Source: Ananas comosus (lineage: Eukaryota; Streptophyta; Magnoliopsida; Poales; Bromeliaceae). From it: a stretch of 64,000 nt of DNA. Position numbers and translations under genes: made by a program. Below are positions 36,976 through 59,160 of this stretch, piece after piece. The notes under the pieces are model-generated. The model had not been told where the DNA came from and did no database searches. It saw only the letters and a program-made list of their open reading frames with translations. The stretch is taken from NCBI RefSeq assembly GCF_001540865.1, contig NC_033630.1, forward strand, positions 13,042,969 to 13,106,968, given 5' to 3'. Positions within the stretch are counted from its first letter, which is position 1. The number at the start of each line of letters is the position of its first letter.

Positions 36976-39105
36976 CTACTGCAGTTGTCGCTCCGAGAGG
37001 CCATCTCCGCCAACAGGTCCATGGAATATCTCCTCCTTCACCGTTGCGTTTGCAGGTTGGACCTGGGCAGCCATGTCATCTTCGTCTTCCTCCCAGCAGT
37101 ACTGCACCGGAGCCGCATCCATCTCCATCTCCATCTCCATCTCCACCCCCTTGTAGTACTCGAGTCGCTGGTTGACGTACATGCGATGATGGCCCATCAT
37201 CTCGACATCATATCTCTCATTCAATTCCTTGGGGCCGTCGAGGAACATAAGATGCATCAACACATCATGCCCGGGGCCAAACCCGTGAGCATCATCACAG
37301 GTCGGAACCAGGTGGTCTTCGAATAAGTGGCCATCAACTCGCATATGAGCTGCAGCCATTCTACTACTACTGCAGTTCACAGGGGGACACTCCATCTTGA
37401 TCTTACTTTTCTCGGCCGTACTCTTCTGCTGTACTGCAGCTTCTTCATTAGCAGTCTTAGGTGTGCTAGTGCTGATCTGGCCCAAGCTTTTGATGTAGTT
37501 CTGCAGGAGGGTACACGATCTAGGGTTTTTGGAGCTGCGGGTCCTCTTCCGGGTGAATTGCCGCCGCTTAGTGGCATTCCAGTGGTTCTTAATGGCATTC
37601 TCCGTCCTCCCGGGAAGCCTCTTCGCAATCTCCGCCCACTTGTTCCCGACTTCTGTATGTGCTTGGATCAGTATCCTATCCTCCTCCTCGCTCCATGTAT
37701 CCTTCTGCGCACACGAGGCATGTACATATGCATAAACGAACCAAAATCAATTTGACTCAGCTTTTGAATTGAATATATTCTGTCTTAACAAAAGCACGCA
37801 TTTACTCTATACAAACCCTTACGATGCACAAGTATGCTTATAACAATCAAATTAGTACCGGTAATATATTTAAATCAACTTTCAAAAGCAGAAAAAAAAA
37901 TAAAAAAAATAAGTATATTAGCTAAAATAGTAAACATAAAATATGTTACCAAATATTCTAAATACTAAAAAACAACAAATCTGTACCACGAGATACTCAA
38001 ATTTTAAAATTGTTAATGTAGAACTAGAAGATCGGGAAGGGTGGGACCGTGGGTGGTTTGAGTTTTTTCGTTGTAATTAGAAAGAAAAAAAAAATCAAAA
38101 GGAATATATGTTATTAAGAGAAAAGGAAGGGAAAGGGATTGATGGAAGGTGCACCTTGATGTTGGGCCTCAAATGGTTGTGCCATCTTTCTCTACACTGC
38201 TTTCCTATTCTTCCAGGCAACATCTGAGCTATTTGAGACCATCTCCTCACTCCATATTGCTCCACCAAATTTATCAGCAGCCTGAAGGAAATATATATAC
38301 ATCACCATTAGCTGGTCTCCATATATATAAATATAATAGAGATTGTATACGTTTATCCAAAAGAATAGAGAACTGATCTACGTCAAGCGAAAATTCCTTT
38401 CTAAGTGCTTAATTTAATAATATTCACCTTTGTTGCTTGCAAGCTACAAATATACTGTCGACCAAAAAACTACAATATCCACTAGAATATTTGTTTCCTT
38501 TTTTTTTTTTTGGAAAGCACAAAACGAAAAAAAAAAAAAAAAAAAAAGGAGGCTGGAATTTATGAAATCAAAGATCGATCTAGCTATACAGCCAGAAGTA
38601 ACAACTACCTGTCTTCTTCGAGTGTCCATTGCCCTTTGACCACATCGGCGTTCTTCTGAATTTTAGCAGCAGTAGGCTTTTTCCCTGCAGAAGTATACTT
38701 GCTGCCCATATCCAATCTTCCAAATGCCCTGCTGCTGCCTGCTTCCGAACGGGAGTGCTCACATGGAGGAGCAAAAGACATTTTGTTATGAACCACAGAT
38801 CGATGGATGTGATCTGCAATCTCCATTTGATGATGGTTGATGGACATGGCTCCCTGCGGATAGTGCAGTATGCCACCTGCGTAGGACGAAAATCCGCCAT
38901 TGAACATATCTGGCAATGACTGTGAGGTGGCTATGTTAGGTCGAATGTAGTCGTGGAAGCTGGTACAAGGATAGCTGTAGCCAGATACAGCAACATCGAA
39001 GGGGTTGTGAACAGAATGTTCGAATTCTTGGCCGATGCAGTTGCCGTAGCACATTTCAAACGGCGGATGATCTCCTATGTTAGGCTTGAAGTTACCAAAA
39101 TCCAT
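36976..39105 (-). CDS. R2R3-MYB transcription factor (MYB98/115/118/119-like group)
   Basis: Three exons on - (38609-39105, 38155-38281, 36976-37704) give 450 residues ending at TAG. A long N-terminal region precedes the DNA-binding domain, unlike most R2R3-MYBs. R2 starts at about 157 ([10 protein letters not shown] ... [12 protein letters not shown]) and R3 at about 209 ([16 protein letters not shown] ... [29 protein letters not shown]). The [13 protein letters not shown] linker and the late position of the domain are typical of the MYB98/MYB115/MYB118/MYB119 group, which acts in female gametophyte or embryo programmes; that role is by analogy. The C-terminus holds a Met-Glu repeat ([11 protein letters not shown]) from a GGAGAT-type microsatellite and an acidic patch (EEDEDD). 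Exon positions match the family: one junction inside R2, one at the R2/R3 boundary. Confidence 0.92.
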
Positions 39106-39296
39106 TCAAGATATATTGAGATGCGGGGGGACGGGGGGAAGGTAGAAATTAAGGTGCACTGATTAAAAAACAAGAGAAGGGTTCAAGGTCTTCTTCTCCT
39201 GAGGGGAGAGAAGGGGGAGGATAGGTTTTGGGGGGGGTGGCGCAAAGTTGGTGTATATGTCTTTTATTTTGGACTAGGGAGGAAGGGAGGGGGAGG

Positions 39297-39344
<48 letters not shown>

Positions 39345-41235
39345 AGGAGGTGGTAGGGGGCAAAGACCATGCATTAATTCAAGCAGGGTAATAGCTAGCC
39401 GTTGATTAAGAGTTGAATCCAACGGTTAGGGCGAGTTAGTAAATTGTGACTGTTAGGCTTCATGCGGAGATATTTTGTCCTCAAGCGCAATTGGAGCAAG
39501 GATACGTACATAAACTCATCCGGAAGAGGCTCGCTCCAACTCATTTCTTTCTTGTTAAACAAAGAGAGGGCCAGGTCAGGTCTGGGCATATATGCAGAGA
39601 GTTTAGTGCAGACAAGTTTGGCGTTTATTGGCCTCTTAGACCAACTTTTTTTTTTTTTTCTCGCTGCATCCTCGTCTTTCGCCCTATTGTAAGGCAGTGC
39701 TCGTCTAACTCCTCCAAAGGAAATAGTGGACTGCAATTAAGACATTCAAAGCATCCTACGAAACGTGCCTCGCGAGAGCCCCTCTGTCCTAACAAACTAC
39801 TTACTTTCAACTGGCATTAAGTCTGTCGTCTTGTTTCATGCTATACGTGAATCTGTATAACTATATATCTATGCTTTTAAAATCTTTTACTACTTACTTA
39901 ATATCATATTAATGTTGCTATTAATTAAAGTAATTTCCTTCCACATACGTAGTAACGTCCTCTATTGATTGCAATTTACTCGACCACATCATTCTCTTAG
40001 AAATTAATGCTTAAATAGTTGATTCATAGTGCCTGTTGTGTTGTTTATTTGGATGAAGGGCCCAAATATGCACTCCTCATGCGAGGCGCTTGGTGAGCAA
40101 GGCAGTCACCTCGGCTCTGGTGATAATCACTTTTTTCTTTTTTTGTAGAAAAAAATGCTACTAATTACTTTTACTTAGGACAGAGATGCGTAAATAGGTG
40201 TACAGATATTAATCCAAGTGTGACCCACCGGAGGGGACAATGTAATGTAGGGCTTGAATTAGATATCTTCGTTTTCCTTTTCATTAGATATTCTGATTTG
40301 GAAGAGGCCTTCTATATTATTTTATTTTTTTATACTTCCCCTGGTTCTCTTTGTACAGAGTGATTTTCCATGCACAGAGCATTTTTTTACAAAAAAGACT
40401 ACGCAACATTTTCAACCTCTAGTTATTAATGAATTGTAAATAGGCGTTTACTGTGAAAAAGACAAATACAAGGATACTTGACAATCAAAACATAGAAAAT
40501 ACTACCTGCATAGTAAAAAAAAGGTATAAATTTTACACCTCCCAATACTCTCTCTTTTTTTTTTGAGAGAGAGAGAGAGAGAAGGATAACATACTATTTA
40601 TTTTATTTTTTTACAAAAATAAATTTAGTTAAAAATATAAAATAATTAGACTTTAAATTTAGAATTTCAGATGCTTACCACCGAGCCCAATTACGCTTAA
40701 GGACGGTCAAATTACACCCCTCATTGTTCCAACTTTCAATGGCTAGCACTATTTTTACTAGATCTGCCCGAATTATGTTTGGGAGAACATTGCTAGCGGG
40801 CACCCTTCAATGTCAACTAGTACATGTTTCTAGCTACGCTCGTAACCGGGGTAATAGTCTCAAAAGTGATTAATCTGAAATCCAACAAAAGTACGAGCCA
40901 AAAGAAGATTTGCGACGCTGATACAACATGAACCTTATGCTAAATCTACTGAAAATCTGGCACAGAACTAACTAGAAAGCGCAGCAGTTTGAACTACAGC
41001 TGATTGTGCTCAGATGGTTCTGCTAAATGAAGTAACTGTTTTCTACAAAACAGAAAACCTTAAACGCTCCATATGAACATAAGAATTCCAGAAGGCAGCA
41101 CCAAGAGAAAATACGCTGCCTGAGCATTATATCGGCATCCTATATATGTAGTAGTATAAGTAACAAAAGATTAGGCCCCCAAAGTTCATCATAACAAAAT
41201 GGCACCTGAGATGCCCAAAAAGTAAAGGGTTAGCA
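39106..41235. other. MYB promoter region and intergenic spacer
   Basis: A pure (GA)n tract at 39300-39339 lies about 195 bases upstream of the MYB start, probably in the leader or promoter. Another GA tract is at about 40564-40582. Overlapping open frames at 39395-39820 occur on both strands and in several phases, with no family match. No gene seen. Confidence 0.55.
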
Positions 41236-50529
<9,294 letters not shown>

Positions 50530-50608
50530 GTCTATGCCTCTGCCTATACCTAGAAGAAGATACCCTCCCCTTCCTTCCCAGGAGCAGCAGGAGCAGCAAC
50601 AGCAACAA

Positions 50609-50639
<31 letters not shown>

Positions 50640-51150
50640 GGACCCTCTTAAAGACACAAGGGAATGCAGGAAAGCTAGAAACCTAAAAAAGGGACGAATT
50701 TGGCGTTGGAGAGAGACAATGTAGAGTTCAATCCTTACCTTCGCTTCCGCTTTCGCTCGTGATCAGGCGAGAGAAAAACCCTAGAGGCAGGGATCGAGAC
50801 TCGAGAGAGAGCCAAAAAAGAGACAGAGCCGAGAGAGACGATGCTTCGGGAGAGAGGGAGGGGGACTGGGTGGGAGGTGCTCGGACCCACTTTCTCCGCT
50901 TCTGCTCTCTCTCTCTCTCTCTCTCTCTCACCCCCAACCTCCCTCTTGCTCCCTCCCGCTCGTTTCGTCCTCCCCACCGTGGCCGATGGCGAAACCGGGA
51001 CTGGTTTGGGCCTTCGTAGGACTATGGCCGTTCGATTAAAACGGATCCAAGCCGGGTCAAACATTTGTGGGCCTCCTTTTGGAAGTCTTCACAATCTCCC
51101 GAATGTTCAAGCCCCCCAAAGTGTCACATCACACTGGTCCTAACTTTCAC
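50530..51150. promoter_or_regulatory. leader and promoter region of the helicase gene
   Basis: Immediately upstream of the helicase start on -. It includes a (CAA)n tract at about 50596-50631 (GTT/TTG in the transcript) in the likely leader and a (CT)n tract at 50904-50929 (GA in the transcript direction), a frequent plant core-promoter or leader feature. The exact transcription start is not determined. Confidence 0.5.
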
Positions 51151-52749
51151 CTAATGGCCTGAATATCTATTCTATTATAGTCCAACGGGCATTTCAACCC
51201 AAGAACGGTCGAAGCAGTTTGGGCTTTGAAGGGTCTCCCAGGATCAGTCTTACAATGCCACCCTTAACCACCGGATCCTTACAAAGTAAAACAATCTTTT
51301 TATGGTCGCACGATAATTGATATTTAAATAATTTACAAATTACATAATTTATAAGCCGAGGCGCTAGAAAATAGAGTGAGCGAAAACATAATTAAATAAG
51401 TTTAATACATTCTTGGAAACTTCACTTCGCTCTTAAAAAGAGCACTTAAGTTCATCACATTCATATTTATATTATGCTCTTAAAGCATAGTCTTTCAATG
51501 ATACAAAGGAAATCAATTCAAGCATATGTCTTACCGTTATCTCTGAAGATAAATTAGAAAAATACAAAATAGTGTAAAAGCCAAATTATATTTATTGGGC
51601 TTAATAATAACAACTACACAAAATTACCTACACAACAAGTGCAGGATATAATTTTGATGCCATGTAATATTAAATACTGCAACTATACTATTGTGAATTA
51701 AATTATAATCCTAAACTTTTTCCTTTTTTTTGCCGTAGATGCAATCATGATTTTATATTGGATGTGAACATATCTACCAATTCGCTCGAATTTGATCCAC
51801 ACGTATAGATTTGCATGGTATAGGGCACTTTGGTTTTACTTGCCAAAGATGATGAGATACAAAAATTGCACAATCAAAACACTATGTGTGGATATGTTAA
51901 GTGCCAACAAGTAATGCAATTGAGCATTTGTAAGGCGTGGGAACTTATGTAGATGAACATATGAATTTTGAGGAGAATCCTTCCTGGCATGCGACGATGC
52001 AAAGCAGTAGAGTGGGCATGCTATGTTCGGGCACTAAGTTTGCATTTTATGAGCTTATGGGTCTTCTTTAGGAAAACTTCGATCCTGGAGAAGCTAGTAT
52101 AGGGTAAATTTTTTAAAAACCACAAGGATTTTCAGTCAAATAAAGCAGTTCATTTTTGGATCAGGTTTGAGTTCACGGCTTTTCTGTCTGCCCTAATTCA
52201 TATTTAGGCCTGTGGGCCTTTTGTTAGACAAATAAAATCAAAGGCCGGTCAAACCTAGTTTGGGGATAGTTTTGAGGACCAAAGTGGCGTTTACATTCAG
52301 CTCGACCCAACACATTAAAGTTTATATTTGGATGTAGTCCACGTAAAGAATTTCAAAGGGCCGAAGTGGACGTGAATAGTGTAGCACTCGTCTATACCAA
52401 AGATTGAAATGTGCTAAGCTAGCTATAGCAAAGATTGAAATACGGGTAGCTAGGCCCGAAATTGTCTTACAAAGGCCTGCAGGCCTAAAATTGGTGGCAG
52501 TCACGAGTGGCAGGGCCTTTCAAGGCTGGATTGGCCTCAATCAATGCCGTCCTTGTAATAGGAGTGTCGGACTTACTCGTCTAATCGGCCTTTCCCCAAC
52601 TGGCCCTTCAGCACCTCCACGTGTACATTGACGTGGCAGGTGTAAGTGTGTAACCCATAGATTGATCGCCGCACGGATCTAGGCTGCAGTGTTAAGATGT
52701 CGGGCCCAATGTTGAGGCCGCTGGTGTTGAACTTGAGTCCGTAATTTCT

Positions 52750-53050
52750 ATGCAGGGCCAGGCCTTGCTAGATTCCTTTTTCAATGGCCCAAGATCAATT
52801 GTCCTAACAAAATTGTATTGTTGAAAGGCCAGCTCGTCCCACAACCAACCACTAATTACTCTAGCTGGTCGAATTGAGCCTTGGGCCTTCGATGAGAGAG
52901 GTTAACTAAATCCTACTTTTTATCACCTGATAAAATTTTTGTTGTTGTTGTTGTTGCTGCTGCTGCTGCTTGGGTTGGCCCTCGGCGAAGGTCAACTCAT
53001 ATTGAACGGAGCATGGCCCATTGAGCCTGCTATCGACGAGCAAATTGCAT
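52750..53050 (+). repeat. diverged direct repeat, left copy
   Basis: Shares ordered landmarks with 57715-57990: AGGGCCA, 'CTGAAAGGCC/TTGAAAGGCC', GCTCTAGC, 'GGCCTTCGAT', 'ATCAACTCATAT', ATGGCCCATTGAGCCTG and CATTGCATCA. The two copies are about 4.95 kb apart in the same orientation. They could be ends of one old LTR element, or two insertions. Confidence 0.6.
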
Positions 53051-56000
53051 CACACGGTTACCATTTCATCTAGATTGCATGGGCCTATTTTCAGGTCAGC
53101 GACCTCATGAGAATAGTGGGCATGGGCCATTGATATGCCTAGGCCATTGAACTGAGAGACAATGCGGTTAATGGGCTGGGCTACTCAATTTGAGTTTCTG
53201 ACGCTTTGGGCCAACTTTAACCGAGAACGTGGTCTAGGTACACCCCATATATATATATATATATATATATATAGATAGATAATTGGCTGACAAAAGACTA
53301 GTCAATTACTCAACCAACTTCCTCATTACTATAGATTCTTACTGTATTGGTACAACAAAATATTTATCATGGGAGAGGTCAATTCTTTTCAAGTCGCTTG
53401 TTTTATTTCTTTGCACAACATTCATATGTTCCGTAACCATAAGACATAAAATGAACTCACTGGAATTTTGAAACAATTACCTAGAACTTGCGGGTATGGC
53501 ACAATGAATGAGCAACAAATGTTACTGTTCGTAATTTAGAGTGCTTGCTTGTATATCAATTCCCTGAATATGTAGCAATAACCTTACAAAACAGACTTGC
53601 TTATCAGTGGTACTGAAAAACTAATCTGTGGCATATTTTTGAGCTACCAAATTTAGGTTGGAACAGTTTTCGCCTTGTTCAAGCTTATCTAAATCAAGTC
53701 CGAATCTATGGGCCTGCAGCCCAAACAGGCGTTTTTCTTGTGCGTGAATAGCGGGTTGGGTTGTTGAAGTCAAGTTTATGATGCTCTAGGAGCAGTTTAA
53801 ATGCCCAACAAATACATGTGAAGGTTTAATACAAACTATAGATAGGATTTCTTTTTAGAACCCAGACCGGATTGTGAGCCGGGCTGTATCACACGCCATG
53901 CCCAGAGATTTTATGGTACAAATGCCACGGGCAACTTATCTGCCTGGCTCATGGGCCTTTAATAAAAACAGACCTTTGGAAGAATAAATTTTTCAATGTT
54001 ATTGATAGCTTATTATGAGACGATGATTGGTAGTAACTAGTAATTGAAGGAGAAACTTTGAAACAAACAATGTGACTGCAGGAACAAAACTAAGGGAGAA
54101 AAAAAATTCATATCAAATTGGAGGGATTAGGATGGCCTTTTTGTAGTTCCGACCCATTGGAGTGAATCCAAAAGGGCTAGGAACTTTGTTGAATCTTGGA
54201 TAAACGTTGTGGTAGGGAAGACCCAAGCCCGGTCAAAGAAACTCGGGCCATTTTGTGGACCCAAGCCCGGTTAGACAACTATGGCCACCTACCCTTTTTA
54301 AATCATCCCCTTAACCATTGACGTTTCCATCCTTGTATGACAACGAAATGGAGAAACATACCATGTTACAGCCCATCAGCCTCGTAGGCCCACCTACCCA
54401 TTTCAAATCAACCCCCTAACCAATTTTTTAAATTGAAATCTCCAAACCTCTAATTATTTTGGGGGTGAATTGCATGCAGCTCCTTATAAATATATCGAAT
54501 AGCATATATGTTCCTATTTGCCCTTCAAATTTGTTATTGTTAGTGCACTATTTATTTTCTAACAGCAAATAAGTGAAATAATATATTTGTCCTTACAAAT
54601 ATATTCCACTAAAAGTCCTAATAATTAGAATTATGAAAAAATTTCATCTCAATAAATATTTTATCTAATAATATAAGAGGGTTAAAAAGTCAATTTAACT
54701 CATTCACTAATTAGGGTTAAGTATTTTACTTATTTTTCTAACGGATCCTAACAATAGGGTTTATTTAAAAATGTTAGAAATTTTGTAGGAATAAAAATAA
54801 AGAAAATTTTTGAAACATATGAAAATTATTTTTAAGCAAACAAATTTGATGTACCTCAGTTGTATACGTATGTTGTAAAAAGTCAAACATTAGTATGAAG
54901 GTTTGATAAAAGTTATTGAGGAGCAATAGTTCAAGCTGGAAAATATTCTATTTAGAGGGAGCAGTTGATGATGAACCAAGGTGAATTGTAGACACAAGTT
55001 GCACTCATTCTGCCGAACCAGAAGGGTGCCAGGAAATTTTGTTTTACTGAAGCCCAAAACCATTTTGCAACTGAGGTTGTAATAAGTTTAATTGGCCCAC
55101 TTTGTCCTGGGTTCGTTTCTAGCCAGGCGTCTGAGAATATGATAAATTCACGTGAACAAGACCCAACATTGGTAAGAAGATAGTTTCATATCTATGAAAA
55201 GTCGGTTGAGGCATTAAAATGAGTTTTATAAATTTTCTCGCCCAAAATTAGTATGAGGCTTGGACACCAGAAAGAAAGACGGCATGGGATGGCCCCTTCG
55301 TCAGCCTATGCCCAGAAATACGCGATTGCCAGGAGCCTGCAGACTTTCCTACAGAAAAAAAAAAAAAGTAAAAAAAAAAAGAGGTTTAGGAGCATAAGGT
55401 GAAGGAAAAGAAAAACGATGAAGGAGGAGCGTCATCAACCTCGATCCAATTATACCCACAAAATATACCAAAAAGTAATAATTTCCTAGGATCCCTTTCC
55501 TTGATCCGGTTCTGTGCCTAAGAATTTTAGATATTTATCATATGTAAATCGGTTTGCCCAATGCATTGACAATTCCGCGGAAAGGGGCCTGGTTCTTTGC
55601 AGTCATGGCTTGGGCTTATTGCCGACAACTCACCTTTTGTGTACCTATGGGCCTCCGTGAAGAGATCGCAAGTCTCCTCTGTCTATTCAGTTCGTTTTTG
55701 GACCAAAGCAACGGCAGCGTAATTCGGGCCTGATCTCTGGAGACCAAATTAGTGTTTTCAGTTGTGCAGCAGCTCAACCCAACATGTTAGTTGGTATCCA
55801 GCTTCGGCTCCCAGTCAACGTAAATGCCGGTCCACCCAATCTCCGCCAACGGCCCATGAATCTACCATTTATAGGCCTATACGCCTCCAGTCAGCAATAT
55901 CTAGTCTTGGTCAAACTAATTTGGGCGTAATTTTGCACATTGCTATCACTAAACATTTTTAGTGGTTTATCCCTAAAAGATATACAAACAAGAAATAGTT

Positions 56001-57714
56001 CTGTATGATCCTCTCCCTAGATTCAATTCTATCCCTAAAAACATTGGATATTTTATCTCCTGCAACTACTTATTTTAGCAAATGCATTGCGAGGGTTTAG
56101 AATTTTTAGAGTTTTAGAGCTCTAGCCTAACCCGTCCTCTCTTCCCCACAAACTATTTTAAATAATAAATATTAAAATGATAAAAATATAATAAGTCATG
56201 TCAAAACATTAACAGTTGAATCTGTGTTTATCATTTTTATTTAAACAATTATCAATATATTTTATTTTTCAATTTTGTATAAAACATAGAACATTTAACT
56301 GTTGATTGAGCACCTTCACGTTCAACAATTTGAATTTGAAGTTTGACTTTGCAATTCAAATTCAAGGTCAAAGTCAAAATTTAACTTAAACACTATTAAG
56401 ATAAATTTTAAGAAATCAAAATTCCAAATTATAATTTGAAATTATCATTTAATTTAATAAATTTAATTATTAGAGGCCGGCCCCTAGTTAATATAGGCCG
56501 AGCCTAGAAAGCTATAGTTTTTGAGCATCATGGGCTCTAACTAACAATACAGTCCAGGATTTGAAGGGCAGGTTGAAATTGAATATATTAAATACTAAGA
56601 TCCCGGCCCATTGCAAAGCATGTCCGTGATTAGTGCATTGGGTCATTGAAATTAATTTTGAAACTCTTTCAGGTGATTATATTGAGAATGTCCAACAACT
56701 TGAGCACACGTAAGAATAAAATGGCATGGGCTGCCCGGCTGGGCCGTTCTCAGCCTCCGCCCAGAGAGTATTCTTTTTGGATGAAAATACGACGAGATGT
56801 TGGAGATAATTAATTACATTTTTCACGCAAGAAAGCTGTGAAAGTCTAATTTTTATGGTTAAAATATTGGAAGACAACCTAAACTTTTTAAATCAAATAA
56901 ATTATTATTGTTATTGACAAAGCAGTGGGCTAGATTACTGACACGAAATTTTGAAAATGAGTCTTAATAGAATGAATTTTGGGCACAAAAAAAAAGAAAG
57001 ATTGAGAGGCTATGCGACTAGGATGACATGAGTAACTAGAGATGGTCAGGCCCACACAACGTCTAGTATATTTTTTTTACTGTACTTGCATTTTATATCT
57101 TATTTCTATACTCATTGACATTTAATTTAATTAAGTACAAAGTCATCTAAGAACATCTTTAGCCTCACTAAAAAAATGTAGGTTTCGTTTGGAACTCTAG
57201 AGATAATGCGTTATATGCAGCAGGAAACATACTAAAAGAATTTATTAATTTTTATAAATAATATTATGTTGTACAAAATCGCACTAGTTGGACTAACATA
57301 TGATTAAGGCAATGTTTATGAATCTTTGTCCTGTCTCTTTTTAGTCTAGTTATGATAGACCTCAATATCAAATAGGCTTAAATTGCTTGTATGATAAAGT
57401 ATTATTTGAGAGATTTTTGACATTCAAAAGCCTCAAAAAAAAAATCAACCTTGTTTGTTTTGCAATGTAATTTTTGCTTCTCATTATTGTAAAAACTTCA
57501 TATTAAAATTCATTGATAGCATATTATAGATGAGAATGGCACAGGTTGGGTCCATTCTCACCCTAGAGGGCTCTACTTGTCCATGTTGGTTGGATATAAT
57601 ATATTTAGCATAGTCCATCTGAGCCCAATGAAATTGGATTATGCTACTTCAGAATTGTGATAAAAGACTCATGATCTATATGCATTTATAACATAATGGG
57701 CTGAGCAATTGATA

Positions 57715-57990
57715 TCCAGGGCCACGCCTGGCGAGATCTTTTTACTGCCCAAGACTAAATGGCCTAATAGAATATCAGTTTCTGAAAGGCCAAGCCCATC
57801 CCGCAAGTAACCTCTAATGGCTCTAGCCGGTTAAATTGACCGTGGCCCTTCGATAAGAATTCAACTTAACCTGATTGATTCTACTTTCTGTGACACTCTT
57901 TATTTTGTTTTGGTTCGGCCTTTGGCATAGATCAACTCATATCTAACGCCAAATGGCCCATTGAGCCTGATACGGAGGAGCACATTGCAT
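57715..57990 (+). repeat. diverged direct repeat, right copy
   Basis: Partner of 52750-53050. The best-conserved part is ATGGCCCATTGAGCCTG at 57953-57969. Many indels and substitutions separate the copies, so the duplication is old. Confidence 0.6.
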
Positions 57991-58037
57991 CAACTACACG
58001 ATGTTCGGCCCATTTTGCTGCAAATCAGGCCGATGTT

Positions 58038-58310
58038 CCATTCATCTGGGCAGATTCAGTAGATTATCCCGATGGATTAGTCTGACATATGAAAAACAAA
58101 CTTGAAGCCCAAGAATTTTTGCCTTCCCCGCGTCGTGATTTCGAAAAATTCGGCTAATTCCGCCCAAATCACCACGAAGCACACCGAATGACCGAAGCCG
58201 CCATGCTCTCATCGTGTGTTCCCAAATTTCTTTTCCCTCCATCGTCCTCGATCTGGAGGGAGTTTCGCTAGGAAACTCGTCCTCCATTCGTCTGGGCAGA
58301 TTCAGTAGAT
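58038..58310 (+). repeat. 27-bp direct repeat bracketing a 219-bp segment
   Basis: 58038-58064 and 58284-58310 read the same except one base (CCATTC then A or G, then TCTGGGCAGATTCAGTAGAT). The segment between has a higher GC content than its left flank. It also holds an 81-codon frame on - (58042-58287) with no family match. This may be a small insertion flanked by a duplicated target or a deletion relic between repeats. Confidence 0.7.
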
Positions 58311-58833
58311 AGGCTTCCTCGATCTAAATTGTGTGAGAGAGAGAGAGAGAGAGAGAGATGATGATATAGAGAGAGACAGAGTCTCACAGGCTCACAGCCC
58401 CCTCTCTTCTTCTACCTCACCACCATCGATCGATCCATGGTGATAGAGAGAGACAGAGTCTCACAGCCCCCTCTCTTCCTCCCATCTCTCTCTTTTTTTC
58501 CCCTTTTCTCTTTCTCCATCTCCCCTCTCTCTTTCGTTCTCCGCCGCCTCTTCGGCGATCTCCGAATAAAGCGGCGATCTATTCATAGCTCAAAGGGTGG
58601 AGGATCCTATCGAAGTCGCGATGAGATCCCGTGATTTCCCATCCGATCGGCGGCTTTTTGATGGGATCGGAGCGATCGTGGTGTTTCCTAAGCTGATTCG
58701 AAAAGGTTTCTGGCGGATTCAACACTTTTCTCTGATTTCGATCCATGAGCACACCATACTCGGTAACCTCCCAGATATACTTCATTATTTTTTTAAATTT
58801 TTGTTTACTACTTTGTTTTATTTTTTGGTTTTA

Positions 58834-59160
58834 TATCATCTCGCTTTTGATTTCTCACTGTCTTAGATCCGTTTGTTCTATTGCTCTCTTCATGTCTTTA
58901 TATTATTTTACTCGATTATTTTTCCATCTCGAAAAATTCGAGAATGTGTCTCGCTTTGCCTTTTGCCTGGAAGCATAATATTTCCATTTGATTGGTATTA
59001 TATCATCACGCCTTTGATTTCTCACTGTCTTAGATCCGTTTGTTCTCTTGCTCTCTTCATGTCTTTATATTATTTTACTCGATTATTTTTCCCATCTTGG
59101 AATTCGAGAATGTATCTCTTTGCTTTTTGCTTGGAAGCATAGTATTTTCAAGTACTTTAC
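58834..59160 (+). repeat. 167-bp imperfect tandem duplication
   Basis: 58834-59000 and 59001-about 59160 share long near-identical runs (TTTGATTTCTCACTGTCTTA; TCTTCATGTCTTTATATTAT) with a few substitutions and small indels. They lie in the presumed first intron. The copies keep open frames that resemble each other only because of the duplication. Confidence 0.85.

Larger units (their letters stand above)
51151..58037. repeat. gene-poor region of diverged recurring blocks rich in GGCC words
   Basis: Almost 7 kb without a gene. The background is AT-rich, yet words such as TGGGCC, GGCCCA, GGCCT and AGGCC recur at short intervals. Several blocks recur in diverged form: 52750-53050 with 57715-57990; 52262-52340 with 55738-55830; and a 'GGCATGGG ... 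CAGCCT ... GCCCAGA' word near 55281, 56725 and, partly, 53900. No reverse transcriptase, integrase, gag or transposase reading survives. A (TTG)n(CTG)n tract lies at 52939-52970 and an (AT)n tract at 53246-53273. This may be an old decayed transposon or nested copies; the family is not recognised. Confidence 0.6.

Noticed and set aside
39395..39820. Frames of 76-124 codons on both strands
   Set aside because: Several frames in different phases overlap in the same place without motifs, which points to chance.
51151..58037. Search for retrotransposon or endogenous viral protein domains
   Set aside because: No reverse transcriptase, RNase H, integrase, gag or coat-like motif could be read in any frame.
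58042..58287. 81-codon frame on - between the 27-bp repeats
   Set aside because: No recognisable domain; noted only within the repeat feature.
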